A DNA stretch of 64,000 nucleotides from Sporolituus thermophilus DSM 23256 (GCF_900102435.1 NZ_FNBU01000007.1:1-64000); one strand, 5' to 3'. Positions 6,218 through 13,961 are shown, counted from the first letter of the stretch. Notes: a model not told the origin generated them from the sequence alone. Made by a program: numbers and translations.

Positions 6218-8791
6218 TCAAAACTTCAACTTCAGGCTGTTTTTAATTTTAATCGCCGGTTCCGGCAGTTTGTTAGAAAGTTCCCGAATTTTTGCAATTG
6301 CCTTGAATGTGTTCTCCATTGCCGTATCAAGCCTTTTTCTGAGAGTAGGCTTTGCTCGCTCGGTTATCAAGAAATCGTCTGATGTCAGCTTTTTAGCCCA
6401 TTCCCGTACCTGGTCGGCGACTTTTTCCTTGTTATCAGTAAATACTTTAACTTCGTGCCGGGCGCGGGAAATGTCAACATAAAAGGCATTACGGCTGTTA
6501 AGGTGTTTCTGGCTGGAATCTAAGTTGATTAATACCCGGTCGGTGGTGATGCCTTGGGCCTTATGTGCGGTCATGGCGTAGCCGTGGTCAATTTTTTTGT
6601 ACTGCTCTAGGTCTACAGCGATCGTCTTGCTGCCAGATTGAACGGTTAAGACAGTGCCGTCGATCTTGGTTACAATGCCTGTTTGTCCGTTCCGCACATC
6701 TAGCTTGTTGTCGTTTTGCAGAAAAATTATCTTGTCGCCTGCGGCAAATTCACGTTTGAACGTTTTTCCGGAAGCGTCTTGGACTTTAAACTCGATGCCT
6801 GGGCTTAACTGCCCCTGCCTTTTCAGTTCAGCGCGGATAGCTTCGTTCAGGTAACGCCGGTCCTTGTTGCCCGCCGTCAAAATGACTGTACCTTTCTGTT
6901 TTTCCGGCGTCATGGCCGTGTACTCTGCTACAATCGCGTTCATCCGGTCCTTATGCTCGGCAATGACCTGCATATCCTTTTCGAGGATTTCCAAGGCTTT
7001 TGCCAGGTCGCCTTGCACGGCCTCTCGGACCGCTTGCAGCAGCTCATGGTTTTTTTGCCGCCGGATTTCATCCAGCGTGACAGTGCCAATTTTACCGGTT
7101 TCTGTTAGCACAGAAAAGGCATTGCCGATGCCCACCGGCAGCAGTTGCTGCCGGTCGCCAACGAAAACGACTTTCGCGCCTTTGGCGCGGGCAGCCTGCA
7201 TGAGGTAATGCATGGTGTTGTTGTCAACCATTGATGCTTCGTCAATTATCCAAGCTTCTTTTCTGCCGCCAGGTTTCAGTCCTGTTAGGTCCCACTCGGT
7301 TTTATTCTGCATATCCTCGCCCAGTTTTTGGTTGCCCGCCTCGCGCTCCAGGCGGTTTAAAAAAGAGTGGATAGTGCTGGATGGTATCTTCGCATCCTCT
7401 TGCAAGCCGGAAGCTGCTTTGCCCGTGAAGCAGGCCCCCAAAACGGTGTAGCCCTCATTCTCCAGTACTTGCCGGGCATAGTTTAACATATGCGTCTTGC
7501 CTGTTCCGGCGAGGCCTTGTACGGCGTAATATTGGTCCTTTGTGGTGGTTATGTCCAAAACAGCATTCCTTTGCTGCTTGGACAAAGAAGCGTTGTCTTT
7601 GGCCAATGCTTGCGACAGTATGTCACTCGCTTTTTGCCTGGTTAGCCCAGGCATGGTGTTCCTGGTCCGGGCAACTTCACGGAATATCTCTTTTTCGATT
7701 TCAAGATTTTTCCTTGTTGTGTAGTATGTTTCGCCGTCTTCTTTGTCCCGGCGGCCGCCCAGGGCGACAAGGTTTTTGCCGGTTTCAGCCTTGAGCAGTT
7801 CGGCGTATTGGTCCTCAGTCATGCCGGACCCCACACCGGCGGCCAGAACCGCTCGTTTTAGTTCGCGTTCGCTAAAGGCGAAGGACTTGCGGGAAAGGCG
7901 GCTAACGGCCTGGTCAAACGCTTCTTTTTGCTGTTCTTTGCCCGGGACAATAGGGGCGAAGGACTTTGTGAGCGTGGCTCCGCCCAGCTCGCTGATCGTT
8001 TCTTTCCACGATTCCATGAGTACGTTCATGTCCCTATTTTCTTTCGCTTTTCGGGTTAGGATGACTGCCTTTGCCGCCGCTTCCGGGGTGTTAGTACCCC
8101 ATTCTTTGAGCTTTTCGAGAATTTCCTGGCGGCGACTCGAAAATTCGTCAATAGTACGCTGATCAATGCCTTTGAGCTCGAAAAAGCCCTTTTCCGGGTC
8201 GGTTACGGCAATTTCATAACCCTTTTTCATGAGCTCTTGGGCTAAGGCGTTGCGGTAAATCTGGCCGTACAGGATTTTGTTTTTGTAAAGGTCAGAATTA
8301 TCCACAGCGTACCATTTGCCCTGATACTGCGTCTTGTTGAGAATAACGGCATGGGTATGCAGCTGCGGGTCATGGTTCCGGTTGACGAAGTGGTCGAATT
8401 TGGCGCATAGCATATTGCCTGTTTTAATGTGTTCGGTGACTCCGTCCTTTGTGACACGCGCGCCGATCTCGCGCTGTTCGATGAGCTCCAGCGTCTTCTG
8501 AACTGCAACATGATGCGCTTCAATCATGTTTTGCCGGTGCTCTTCACCTAGGCACATGGCGACAGATACGGATTTGGGAGCGGAGAAGGTGAGGTCATAG
8601 CCCGCCCGCTCTTTACGCTCGTTAACAAGTTTGTTAAAGTCCTCCGGTTTTACGTTATCTGGCAGGGCAAGCTCGTCTTTGAGCTTGCCCTGCCACTGGT
8701 CGCCGCCAGTATTATCCATACGCGCATAGTACCCGTCCCGGTCGTAGTAGCTTGCGGCCTGGTTGGCGCTAATGTTACTGATTGATAACAT
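6218..8791 (-). CDS. traA: MOBF conjugative relaxase-helicase
   Basis: An 857-aa TrwC/TraI/TraA-type protein that would nick the element's oriT and unwind the transferred strand. Candidate catalytic tyrosines are Y15, Y16, Y21 and Y22 in 'YYDRDGYY'. 'LTFSAPKSVSV' lies near residue 70. The metal-binding triad is H140, H145, H147 in 'NHDPQLHTHAV'. The second half is an SF1 RecD-like helicase: Walker A GLAGTGKT at about 426-433, Walker B 'IIDEAS', and late motifs 'TAHKAQGIT' and 'VDISRARHEV'. AGGAGG lies 7 nt before the ATG, and only 10 nt separate it from the coupling-protein stop. A MOBF relaxase with a TrwB-type partner is more usual in Proteobacteria and Actinobacteria; the host is inferred to be a Firmicute. 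Confidence 0.95.
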   Translation of the reverse strand: MLSISNISANQAASYYDRDGYYARMDNTGGDQWQGKLKDELALPDNVKPEDFNKLVNERKERAGYDLTFSAPKSVSVAMCLGEEHRQNMIEAHHVAVQKTLELIEQREIGARVTKDGVTEHIKTGNMLCAKFDHFVNRNHDPQLHTHAVILNKTQYQGKWYAVDNSDLYKNKILYGQIYRNALAQELMKKGYEIAVTDPEKGFFELKGIDQRTIDEFSSRRQEILEKLKEWGTNTPEAAAKAVILTRKAKENRDMNVLMESWKETISELGGATLTKSFAPIVPGKEQQKEAFDQAVSRLSRKSFAFSERELKRAVLAAGVGSGMTEDQYAELLKAETGKNLVALGGRRDKEDGETYYTTRKNLEIEKEIFREVARTRNTMPGLTRQKASDILSQALAKDNASLSKQQRNAVLDITTTKDQYYAVQGLAGTGKTHMLNYARQVLENEGYTVLGACFTGKAASGLQEDAKIPSSTIHSFLNRLEREAGNQKLGEDMQNKTEWDLTGLKPGGRKEAWIIDEASMVDNNTMHYLMQAARAKGAKVVFVGDRQQLLPVGIGNAFSVLTETGKIGTVTLDEIRRQKNHELLQAVREAVQGDLAKALEILEKDMQVIAEHKDRMNAIVAEYTAMTPEKQKGTVILTAGNKDRRYLNEAIRAELKRQGQLSPGIEFKVQDASGKTFKREFAAGDKIIFLQNDNKLDVRNGQTGIVTKIDGTVLTVQSGSKTIAVDLEQYKKIDHGYAMTAHKAQGITTDRVLINLDSSQKHLNSRNAFYVDISRARHEVKVFTDNKEKVADQVREWAKKLTSDDFLITERAKPTLRKRLDTAMENTFKAIAKIRELSNKLPEPAIKIKNSLKLKF

Positions 8792-8801
8792 TTTGCACCT
8801 C

Positions 8802-10697
8802 CTAGAATTTTAGATCATTAACAACTTTTGGCTGCACTGGCGCTGGTTGTGCGGCTTGCTCATCGTTTTGCGCGTCTTTAACTGTTATGTCGTCTGACGC
8901 TTCTGGTGCTGGTGCTTTTAGCTCAGCAAATTGCCGCATCACGAAACCAGGGTGACGTTCTTTGTAAAAAACGCGGGGAATTGTAATTCTTGAAACACCG
9001 AATCCGGCAATGTTGACGATAGCTGTCAAATCTGGCAACGACTGAAATTCAGCTGGCATAATTAGGCGTTCTGTCTTTTCCTGTTCACTGATACTCTTTC
9101 TATCGCCAACATCGCCCGGTGACATTTGCCGCGACAAATTTGTCTTGATCAGCTGCTGTTCGCCGATCGCCCGGCTCAAAAATTCAGCGGTTTCAGGTTC
9201 GCGAATGCGGAAAGTAAATGTAGTGTTGAAGTTATTGAAAAACGTTTTTAAATTAGCGCGACCGTAACGCTCTTCGATTCGGCCCAGGTCTTGCGATGCG
9301 GTCACTAAGCAGCCGCCTTTTGACCGGCCAACGGTGAGCAGCTGGAGTATTGAGTCCATTCGGTTCAGGGTACCAAGCTCATCCAGAACAAAGAAAACGC
9401 GGCGGTGGGCATCATCCGGCAGCGACAATATTTCGCGAACCATTGTGTCGATAACAAGCGACATGAGCGGGCGGAAAATATCTGCGTACTGTTCGATGTT
9501 CAAGATAAACAGGTTCCCCTGGCGGCCTGCCTGTCCCCCGCGAACGTACTGGCGAAAAGAAAAGTCGCCGTCAAGATCGACAAGATAACGGAAAAACTGG
9601 ATTCGCTCTTGCAATATAGAGATGATCGAGGCCGATGCCGGGCTGTCCTGCTGGTCGATGTGCTTCAGGGCGCCTTGCTCGGATGGTGGCAAGGTTTGAA
9701 ATGCAGCTTTGATCGCCGCAAGCGGTTGCGAGAAGAAGTTCCAGATGTCGCTGTTGCGCGTTTTGTTACTCAATGCTAGATAGACCAGACCGGTACGGAA
9801 TACGTCGCTGGCGCAATTGTACCAGTAAGAGTCTTTGGCATCAGGCGCGGAAAACAGGCTGCGGCAAAGGACATCCAGATCGGGTGCGATTTCGATTTCG
9901 TTGAAAATGTTCCATCCGATCGAGCGGGCATCAAACGGGAAAAAAATTAGGTCGCCCTTTTGAAATTGTTTCGACAAAAATTCACCTTTTATGTCATAAA
10001 AAATCATGCGGTCGGCGGTTTTGAAATCCTGTTTCCGCTTGGTGATTTGTGCGGCTAACTGGTTGAGCAGAACGCTTTTTCCCGAGCCGGAAGTACCTAA
10101 AACCAAAATATGCTTTGACTCCATTTCGTATGGCATAGTTGTTTCGCCGATTTTGAGCGCAAGCGGGTTGTTTCGGGCGGCGGCGGCAAGTTTTTTGTTG
10201 AGTTCAGACAGTGGCGTGAGCTGTGCGCCGCGCACAAATTTTTCGTCGGACATTTTTTTTGATGACGTAACAAAAAATATAATATACAGCACAGAAAATG
10301 CGTAGCTAAACCACGATAGATTGAACCACTTGCCATACTCCTGCTTTTGCAAAAAATACGCACCGTCTGTGAGCCAGTCTAAAAAATGGCGATACTGATC
10401 TATCGGTAGCTGTCGCCAGCCCCGGGCATACGGCAATATTTCTTTTTCAATTTGCACTTCGTTCGCAAAATTGATACCGACAAACCCGGTATGATACCGA
10501 AACCATGCCGTGGGCGGGATATGAATTTCCCGCCCGTCGGCATCGATAAATGAGAAGGTTTTTTCGCTTTGGAAAATCACAAAACACATCAACAAAACTT
10601 GCAAAAACAGGCCAACCAAAACCGCACGCAAAAACAGTTGGGAATACATTTTCAGGTCAGACCAGAAAGTTTCGTGAGTTTCATACCCTCGCGGCAT
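8802..10697 (-). CDS. traD: Type IV coupling protein, TrwB/TraD family
   Basis: A 631-aa membrane ATPase that couples the relaxase-DNA complex to a secretion channel. There are two N-terminal membrane segments (about residues 23-45 and 127-145) separated by ~80 exported residues. Then Walker A 'LGTSGSGKS' lies near residue 200 and Walker B 'VFFVLDELGTL' near 420, with a TrwB-type AAD-binding fold. A Pro/Ala/Glu-rich tail (last ~45 residues) may contact the relaxase. It follows the RHH gene by 2 nt and overlaps the relaxase leader, so this is one operon. The element has a coupling protein but no channel, so it must use the channel of another element. Confidence 0.94.
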   Translation of the reverse strand: MPRGYETHETFWSDLKMYSQLFLRAVLVGLFLQVLLMCFVIFQSEKTFSFIDADGREIHIPPTAWFRYHTGFVGINFANEVQIEKEILPYARGWRQLPIDQYRHFLDWLTDGAYFLQKQEYGKWFNLSWFSYAFSVLYIIFFVTSSKKMSDEKFVRGAQLTPLSELNKKLAAAARNNPLALKIGETTMPYEMESKHILVLGTSGSGKSVLLNQLAAQITKRKQDFKTADRMIFYDIKGEFLSKQFQKGDLIFFPFDARSIGWNIFNEIEIAPDLDVLCRSLFSAPDAKDSYWYNCASDVFRTGLVYLALSNKTRNSDIWNFFSQPLAAIKAAFQTLPPSEQGALKHIDQQDSPASASIISILQERIQFFRYLVDLDGDFSFRQYVRGGQAGRQGNLFILNIEQYADIFRPLMSLVIDTMVREILSLPDDAHRRVFFVLDELGTLNRMDSILQLLTVGRSKGGCLVTASQDLGRIEERYGRANLKTFFNNFNTTFTFRIREPETAEFLSRAIGEQQLIKTNLSRQMSPGDVGDRKSISEQEKTERLIMPAEFQSLPDLTAIVNIAGFGVSRITIPRVFYKERHPGFVMRQFAELKAPAPEASDDITVKDAQNDEQAAQPAPVQPKVVNDLKF

Positions 10698-10699
10698 TT

Positions 10700-11029
10700 T
10701 TATTCCCCTTTTTCATCGAATTTTTCGTTAGCATCTGCCAAAATTTCGTGGAAATATTCCATCGTTTTTTTCGAGTCTTTTGTATACTCATTCACGATGA
10801 ACAATGCAAGACGCGTGACGACGTATTGGAATTTTTTGATGTATATAATGTCGGCCAAAATGTCGTTAGTAATTTTTTCGATTTTGGCGAAATCGGAATC
10901 GCAATTGGTGGAAAATGAAAGAGCGGCATCTCGCGCATAATCTGAGAGTGACTTGTTGGTAAGATCGGCTAATCGCATGAGCCGATTTTTTTGCTCCGCT
11001 GTAACTCGAAAACTAACTTTTTCTTCCAT
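10700..11029 (-). CDS. Ribbon-helix-helix mobilization accessory protein
   Basis: A 109-aa protein with an N-terminal ribbon-helix-helix of the MobC/TraY kind ('KVSFRVTAEQKNRLMRLADLTNKSLSDYARDAAL' region), then a helical C-terminal part. Such proteins bind oriT and often repress their own operon. The open frame extends 56 codons upstream, but that stretch covers promoter and operator DNA. The ATG at 11029 with GCGAGG 7-8 nt upstream is the likely start. It is the first gene of the RHH-traD-traA operon. Three GTCYGAC/GTCAGAC inverted repeats in front are probable self-binding sites. Confidence 0.82.
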   Translation of the reverse strand: MEEKVSFRVTAEQKNRLMRLADLTNKSLSDYARDAALSFSTNCDSDFAKIEKITNDILADIIYIKKFQYVVTRLALFIVNEYTKDSKKTMEYFHEILADANEKFDEKGE

Positions 11030-11056
11030 TTTAAAACCTCGCTTTTCTATTTTTTG

Positions 11057-11153
11057 GTCTGACGTTTTGTCAGACGCAGGAAAACTTATATTATAAACGT
11101 GTTTGATTATTTTGTCCGACATTTTGTCAGACGCTTGTCCGACCGCGTCAGAC
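11057..11153 (-). promoter_or_regulatory. Mob operon promoter with three operators
   Basis: Inverted repeats GTCTGAC-N5-GTCAGAC (11057-11075), GTCCGAC-N5-GTCAGAC (11114-11132) and GTCCGAC-N3-GTCAGAC (11137-11153). A minus-strand -10 TATAAT lies at 11090-11095, and a weak -35 (CGGACA, 11113-11118, 17-bp spacer) overlaps operator 2. Operator 1 lies just downstream of the start point. This layout fits autorepression by the RHH protein. Confidence 0.7.
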
Positions 11154-11185
11154 GCCACGAAGCCAGTAACGGCGCGGGTTTGTGC

Positions 11186-11220
11186 CACCTGACGCAATCC
11201 TGTTAAGATTGCGTCAGGTG
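11186..11220. repeat. Perfect 14-bp hairpin
   Basis: cacctgacgcaatc pairs with gattgcgtcaggtg around a 7-nt loop. There is no strong T run on either side. It lies upstream of the mob promoter and could be a transfer-origin hairpin. Confidence 0.6.
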
Positions 11221-11222
11221 TG

Positions 11223-11276
11223 AATGCTTTCAGGACTTATGACCGACCGAAGGAAGGTCGTAAGGACGAAAGCATT
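11223..11276. repeat. Two-tier hairpin
   Basis: Outer 9 bp aatgctttc/gaaagcatt, internal loop, inner 9 bp cttatgacc/ggtcgtaag (one G-T). It sits 2 nt after the 11186-11220 hairpin. Function is unknown; together they resemble oriT-type secondary structure next to mob genes. Confidence 0.55.
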
Positions 11277-11311
11277 AAAGTGACTTAGCGTACCTTGTTT
11301 TTTTTAAAAAT

Positions 11312-11364
11312 GAAATGCCTATTTTCTAAGTCAAAGATTTTAAAACTTTTCAAATAGGCATTTC
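11312..11364. repeat. 13-bp inverted repeat with 27-nt centre
   Basis: gaaatgcctattt (11312-11324) and its exact complement (11352-11364). It lies between the hairpins and the 59-aa gene stop and may be a terminator or protein-binding site. Confidence 0.5.
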
Positions 11365-11374
11365 GTAAATTTTT

Positions 11375-11554
11375 TCAGATGTATTTCTTCATTTCCTCGA
11401 TATTTTCGCGTAAGTGAGCAAGTTCAGCAGCGATGGCAACAATAGCGCAAACGCCTTTTTGAGTTTCGTAAAAACCACATTTTTCACGCAGGCAGAGTGT
11501 ATCTACAGACCAATCGCTAGCACTGGCGACAAAAAACGGACAGTGAATGTTCAT
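11375..11554 (-). CDS. Small Cys-containing protein (59 aa)
   Basis: An unrecognised 59-aa protein with Cys at 5, 21, 26 and 36, which could form a small zinc site, followed by an amphipathic helix ('AAELAHLRENIEEMKKYI'). Its ATG overlaps the stop of the upstream 123-aa gene by ATGA, so translation is probably coupled. That overlap and normal codon use support it as real, although it is short. It belongs to the leftward run of genes from the excisionase. Confidence 0.65.
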   Translation of the reverse strand: MNIHCPFFVASASDWSVDTLCLREKCGFYETQKGVCAIVAIAAELAHLRENIEEMKKYI

Positions 11555-11922
11555 TTTTCAAAACCCCTTTCGTGTGAAATCGGAATCGCAATCGCGCCAA
11601 GTTCTTCATTAATTTCGAGAGGAAAAGATTCGATCGCCAACGGTTGGCTCAAAAACGCTTCGACGATAGCGGGCAAATCGGACTCGGGCAAATCGTTCGC
11701 TGCGTACATGATTCCCGCGCGAAGAATTTTTCGCGCGTCCGCCGCGCCGCGCGCGTACGCGGCGGCCATCAGTTCCACCGCCATGTCTGCGTGAGCGTGT
11801 TCGATTTCGTCAGCGATGTTTTTGTCAACGTGAGCAAGCGCGGCAACGTAACGATTTTCAGCATCTGCATATAGTGAAGTTAGCGTGAATTCCGCTATGA
11901 TTTCATCGATTTTTTCACGCAT
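11551..11922 (-). CDS. Hypothetical protein, element cargo
   Basis: Unrecognised 123-aa acidic, mainly helical protein with an Ala-rich middle part ('MAVELMAAAYARGAADARKIL'). No membrane segment or known motif is seen. AGGGGGGAGAAAAA lies just upstream of the ATG. It ends with an ATGA overlap into the 59-aa gene and starts 12 nt after the 129-aa gene, so the three form an operon. Confidence 0.7.
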   Translation of the reverse strand: MREKIDEIIAEFTLTSLYADAENRYVAALAHVDKNIADEIEHAHADMAVELMAAAYARGAADARKILRAGIMYAANDLPESDLPAIVEAFLSQPLAIESFPLEINEELGAIAIPISHERGFEK

Positions 11923-11934
11923 TTTTTCTCCCCC

Positions 11935-12324
11935 CTATTTGCAAAATTTCGGGCCTGTGGGCGCGAGCGCAATGGGAAATTTAGCAATCGCGGCCATGTG
12001 TTCTCTCGCGTGAGCTTCGAATTCTGAACGCGCCTCCGCCCGGGCCGCGGCGGCGCGGGCATGGGCGACGTGCCAAGCGCTTTCCCATCCCGCGACTGCG
12101 TGAATGTGTGGGTATCGCTCGCGCATCGCGCGTGCATATTCATCCGCGCTACAGTAATTAAGCGGGTCATTGGGATTTTTCGGATTCGGAATCGCCGCCG
12201 TCGCCGGGGCCGGTGACGGTGACGGCGGAATGGGCACGCTGGGCGGCGGCGGTTCGGCCGCTGCGCCGCCCCCGAGCTGCGGGCGGAAATGAATTACTTC
12301 TTCGTGTTCAGAATGATCAGACAT
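11935..12324 (-). CDS. Pro/Ala-rich hypothetical protein
   Basis: A 129-aa protein of unknown function. Residues ~18-50 are a Pro-rich linker ('PPPPSVPIPPSPSPAPA'), followed by an Ala/Arg/Glu-rich helical half containing several His. AGGAGG lies about 9 nt before the ATG, which selects this frame over an overlapping minus-strand frame at 11895-12170. GC content is higher than in its neighbours because of Pro/Ala codons. Confidence 0.68.
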   Translation of the reverse strand: MSDHSEHEEVIHFRPQLGGGAAAEPPPPSVPIPPSPSPAPATAAIPNPKNPNDPLNYCSADEYARAMRERYPHIHAVAGWESAWHVAHARAAAARAEARSEFEAHAREHMAAIAKFPIALAPTGPKFCK

Positions 12325-12356
12325 GTTCTTTTCTCCTCCTTTTGTGCTCTTTTTTG

Positions 12357-13184
12357 TTAATTATGATTATTTATGTTTGTCAAAGATTGCATTTGTGCAA
12401 AAAAGCGTTGTTTTGCGCGTTCATACTCTTCTTCAGCAAAAACGGGTTCAGGACTGGGTATTTCGTATGTAGATGCTGCGACTTCAGCGCATGCGACTTC
12501 AGCTTCAAGCAGCCCAGGCGGCGGCAATTTTGATTTATCTTTTGCTGCCGCGACTAGCCAAGCTGGACCTAGTTTGTGTTTTTTCGCGTATGTAATCAGT
12601 TTTTGAATTGTGCTTTCATCGAACGCTGTCGTGATTTCGCGTACCCCAGCTTTTGTTATACCAAGTTTTTCCAATTCAACAACAGCGCTATTTGTTGTTG
12701 TATCTGTAGATGTATTTGTTGTTATATGTGGTATCATCTGCTCATTTTGAACTGATGCATTAGTGCATTTTGAACTGATGCATTTGTTCATTTTGACCTC
12801 ATCCATTAGCTCAATTTGAGCTAATGAGCATTTTCGCGGGTTCGCGGCACTTGCAAAGTATGTATCTAGCTTATTGTAGTCGATAGAATACCATTTGGTG
12901 CGATCGTACGCTTTTTTGTTGTAGTGCCCCGTGATTAAAATTCCTAATTTTTCCAGAGAATTGAAGGTGCGTTTTAAGGTAGACATGCTAAAAAATGGAA
13001 ATTGCTGGTGCCACGCTTCTAGGCTGTTATACACCCACTTTTTGGCATCGCGCTGTTTGCCATTTTTTTGAAGCCAAAAGTGTATCTGTTGCAAAACTAT
13101 TGCTTCATTTATGCCCAGTTTTTGAGCGAGAGACGGCAAAACAACCAGCGGATATTCGTCAAGCAAATATTGTTTGTTAGTCAT
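12357..13184 (-). CDS. Replication initiator with winged-helix N-terminus
   Basis: A 275-aa protein resembling phage/plasmid replication initiators of Gram-positive bacteria. The N-terminal ~105 residues look like a winged helix ('YPLVVLPSLAQKLGINEAIVLQQIHFWL', 'SMSTLKRTFNSLEKLGIL'). Residues ~110-165 form a Ser/Thr/Asn-rich linker, then comes a smaller C-terminal helical domain. The DNA coding for the linker holds four 23-bp-spaced iterons and a palindrome (12743-12828). An origin inside the initiator gene is known from phage lambda O and RepA_N plasmids. It is therefore the likely replication protein of the excised element. The exact family is not certain. Confidence 0.75.
   Translation of the reverse strand: MTNKQYLLDEYPLVVLPSLAQKLGINEAIVLQQIHFWLQKNGKQRDAKKWVYNSLEAWHQQFPFFSMSTLKRTFNSLEKLGILITGHYNKKAYDRTKWYSIDYNKLDTYFASAANPRKCSLAQIELMDEVKMNKCISSKCTNASVQNEQMIPHITTNTSTDTTTNSAVVELEKLGITKAGVREITTAFDESTIQKLITYAKKHKLGPAWLVAAAKDKSKLPPPGLLEAEVACAEVAASTYEIPSPEPVFAEEEYERAKQRFFAQMQSLTNINNHN
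12743..12828. repeat. Iterons and palindrome inside rep (putative origin)
   Basis: CATTTTGAACTGATGCA occurs at 12743-12759 and 12766-12782. A third copy at 12789-12805 matches 14/17 and a fourth at 12812-12828 about 12/17, all exactly 23 bp apart. The fourth overlaps a perfect palindrome (cattagctcaa-t-ttgagctaatg, 12804-12826). They correspond to Rep residues ~119-147. Confidence 0.72.
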
Positions 13185-13227
13185 ATTTCATCACTAAACT
13201 ACTCCGAATTTGTCATTGCATTTCCCG

Positions 13228-13422
13228 TCACGTCCCTGAGTGAGTAAGCATTTGTTCTAGAGCTTCTGTTTTGATGAAAATTTTGCGACCAATTCGCACG
13301 ACCCCCGGCACATCGCCACGCCTTATCGCAGCGTAAAACGCAGTTTTGCCAAGGGGTATTGATTCTAGCGCTTCATTCACAGTGATTAGTCTCTTCTTGT
13401 CGCTTTGCGTTTCTTTTTTCAT
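13228..13422 (-). CDS. xis: Excisionase-like MerR/HTH_17 protein
   Basis: A 64-aa DNA-binding protein with the helix-turn-helix of small excisionases ('ITVNEALESIPLGKTAFYAAIRRGDVPGVVRIGRKIFI'). It would bend att DNA and favour excision. The frame opens at 13473, but a promoter (-35 at 13496-13501, -10 at 13472-13477) overlaps that ATG. The ATG at 13422 after AAGGCGGG is the probable start. It is the first gene of the leftward rep operon and lies about 390 bp from the right att core. Confidence 0.78.
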   Translation of the reverse strand: MKKETQSDKKRLITVNEALESIPLGKTAFYAAIRRGDVPGVVRIGRKIFIKTEALEQMLTHSGT

Positions 13423-13471
13423 TTGCTTTCCCGCCTTTCTGTTTTTTTTGCTTTTTTGTTTGTCTGTTATC

Positions 13472-13501
13472 ATTTTACAGCGATTTTTTCGCGAACGTCA
13501 A
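13472..13501 (-). promoter_or_regulatory. Promoter of xis-rep operon
   Basis: TTGACG (13496-13501), 18 bp, TAAAAT (13472-13477). Transcription would start near 13465, ahead of the ribosome binding site of the 64-aa excisionase. Confidence 0.6.
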
Positions 13502-13510
13502 TCTTTCATA

Positions 13511-13599
13511 TTGTTATACACCACCATTTCGTGGTATAATATAATTTTATCTAATTTTTTACATATAAAAAATAGGTTTTTTATACGTAAAAAACCTAT
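13511..13599 (+). promoter_or_regulatory. Rightward promoter ending in a hairpin
   Basis: TTGTTA (13511-13516), 18 bp, TATAAT (13535-13540) within an imperfect palindrome (ttatac..gtataa). An AT-rich hairpin (ataggtttttt/aaaaaacctat, 13572-13599) follows. No gene lies downstream before the att site. A short RNA or an operator-controlled divergent promoter is possible. The rest of 13600-13750 is AT-rich with no feature I can name. Confidence 0.35.
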
Positions 13600-13754
13600 A
13601 AAAATTTATTTGTTATTTACTTTTAAGTTAAAATTTATATACTTTTACCGCGCAAAATCTATAACATTAGTAAATACGTTTTAATTAAAAAGCTGATTCA
13701 GTTTATTTTTTTAAAAAATTTTTTTGTTTTAGGTTAAATGCTAAAAACGATTCA

Positions 13755-13786
13755 GTCCGCAATCGGTCCGCAAAATGGTCCGCAAA
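13755..13786. repeat. Right arm-type integrase binding sites
   Basis: Three tandem GTCCGCAA units (the last two identical to 225-246) end 26 bp inside the right att core. They mirror the left arm sites. Confidence 0.65.
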
Positions 13787-13789
13787 GCA

Positions 13790-13823
13790 AAAAAGCCTTC
13801 CGGGTAAAAACCCCGGAAGGCTT
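13790..13823 (-). terminator. Element-supplied tRNA-Arg terminator
   Basis: aagccttccggg pairs with cccggaaggctt, followed on the minus strand by TTTTTTG. One arm is in the att repeat and the other is element DNA, so insertion rebuilds a working terminator. Confidence 0.8.
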
Positions 13824-13876
13824 GATTTTACTGGCGCGCCTGGCACGATTCGAACGTGCGGCCAACCGCTTAGAAG
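13812..13876. repeat. Right attachment repeat (attR core)
   Basis: Identical over 65 bp to 31-95. Here the tRNA continues intact to its 5' end. Confidence 0.92.
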
Positions 13877-13907
13877 GCGGTTGCTCTATCCCCTGAGCTA
13901 CAGGCGC
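13832..13907 (-). tRNA. tRNA-Arg(TCT)
   Basis: A 76-nt cloverleaf with encoded CCA. The anticodon loop CTTCTAA gives anticodon TCT (reads AGA). Acceptor stem GCGCCTG/CAGGCGC. It serves as the integration site of the element to its left. Confidence 0.96.
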
Positions 13908-13932
13908 ATGTTATCTGTTTTTCACTTGAAAA

Positions 13933-13961
13933 ATTATACACCGGACATAATAAGATGTCAA
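13933..13961 (-). promoter_or_regulatory. tRNA-Arg(TCT) promoter
   Basis: TTGACA (13956-13961), 17 bp, TATAAT (13933-13938), consensus sigma-A elements upstream of the tRNA. Confidence 0.85.

Larger units (their letters stand above)
31..13876. mobile_element. Integrative mobilizable element in tRNA-Arg(TCT)
   Basis: The element is bounded by a perfect 65-bp direct repeat (31-95 and 13812-13876) that covers the tRNA 3' part from the anticodon loop to CCA plus part of its terminator. The complete tRNA lies at the right end and the displaced 3' fragment at the left. An integrase lies next to the left end and an excisionase near the right end. Inside are a Rep protein, RHH protein, coupling protein and MOBF relaxase, but no VirB/Tra channel genes, so it is probably mobilizable rather than self-transmissible. 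It is AT-richer than the flanking chromosome. Confidence 0.93.

Noticed and set aside
11895-12170. 91-aa ORF overlapping the Pro/Ala-rich gene
   Set aside because: The other frame has a strong AGGAGG start and fits the operon spacing.
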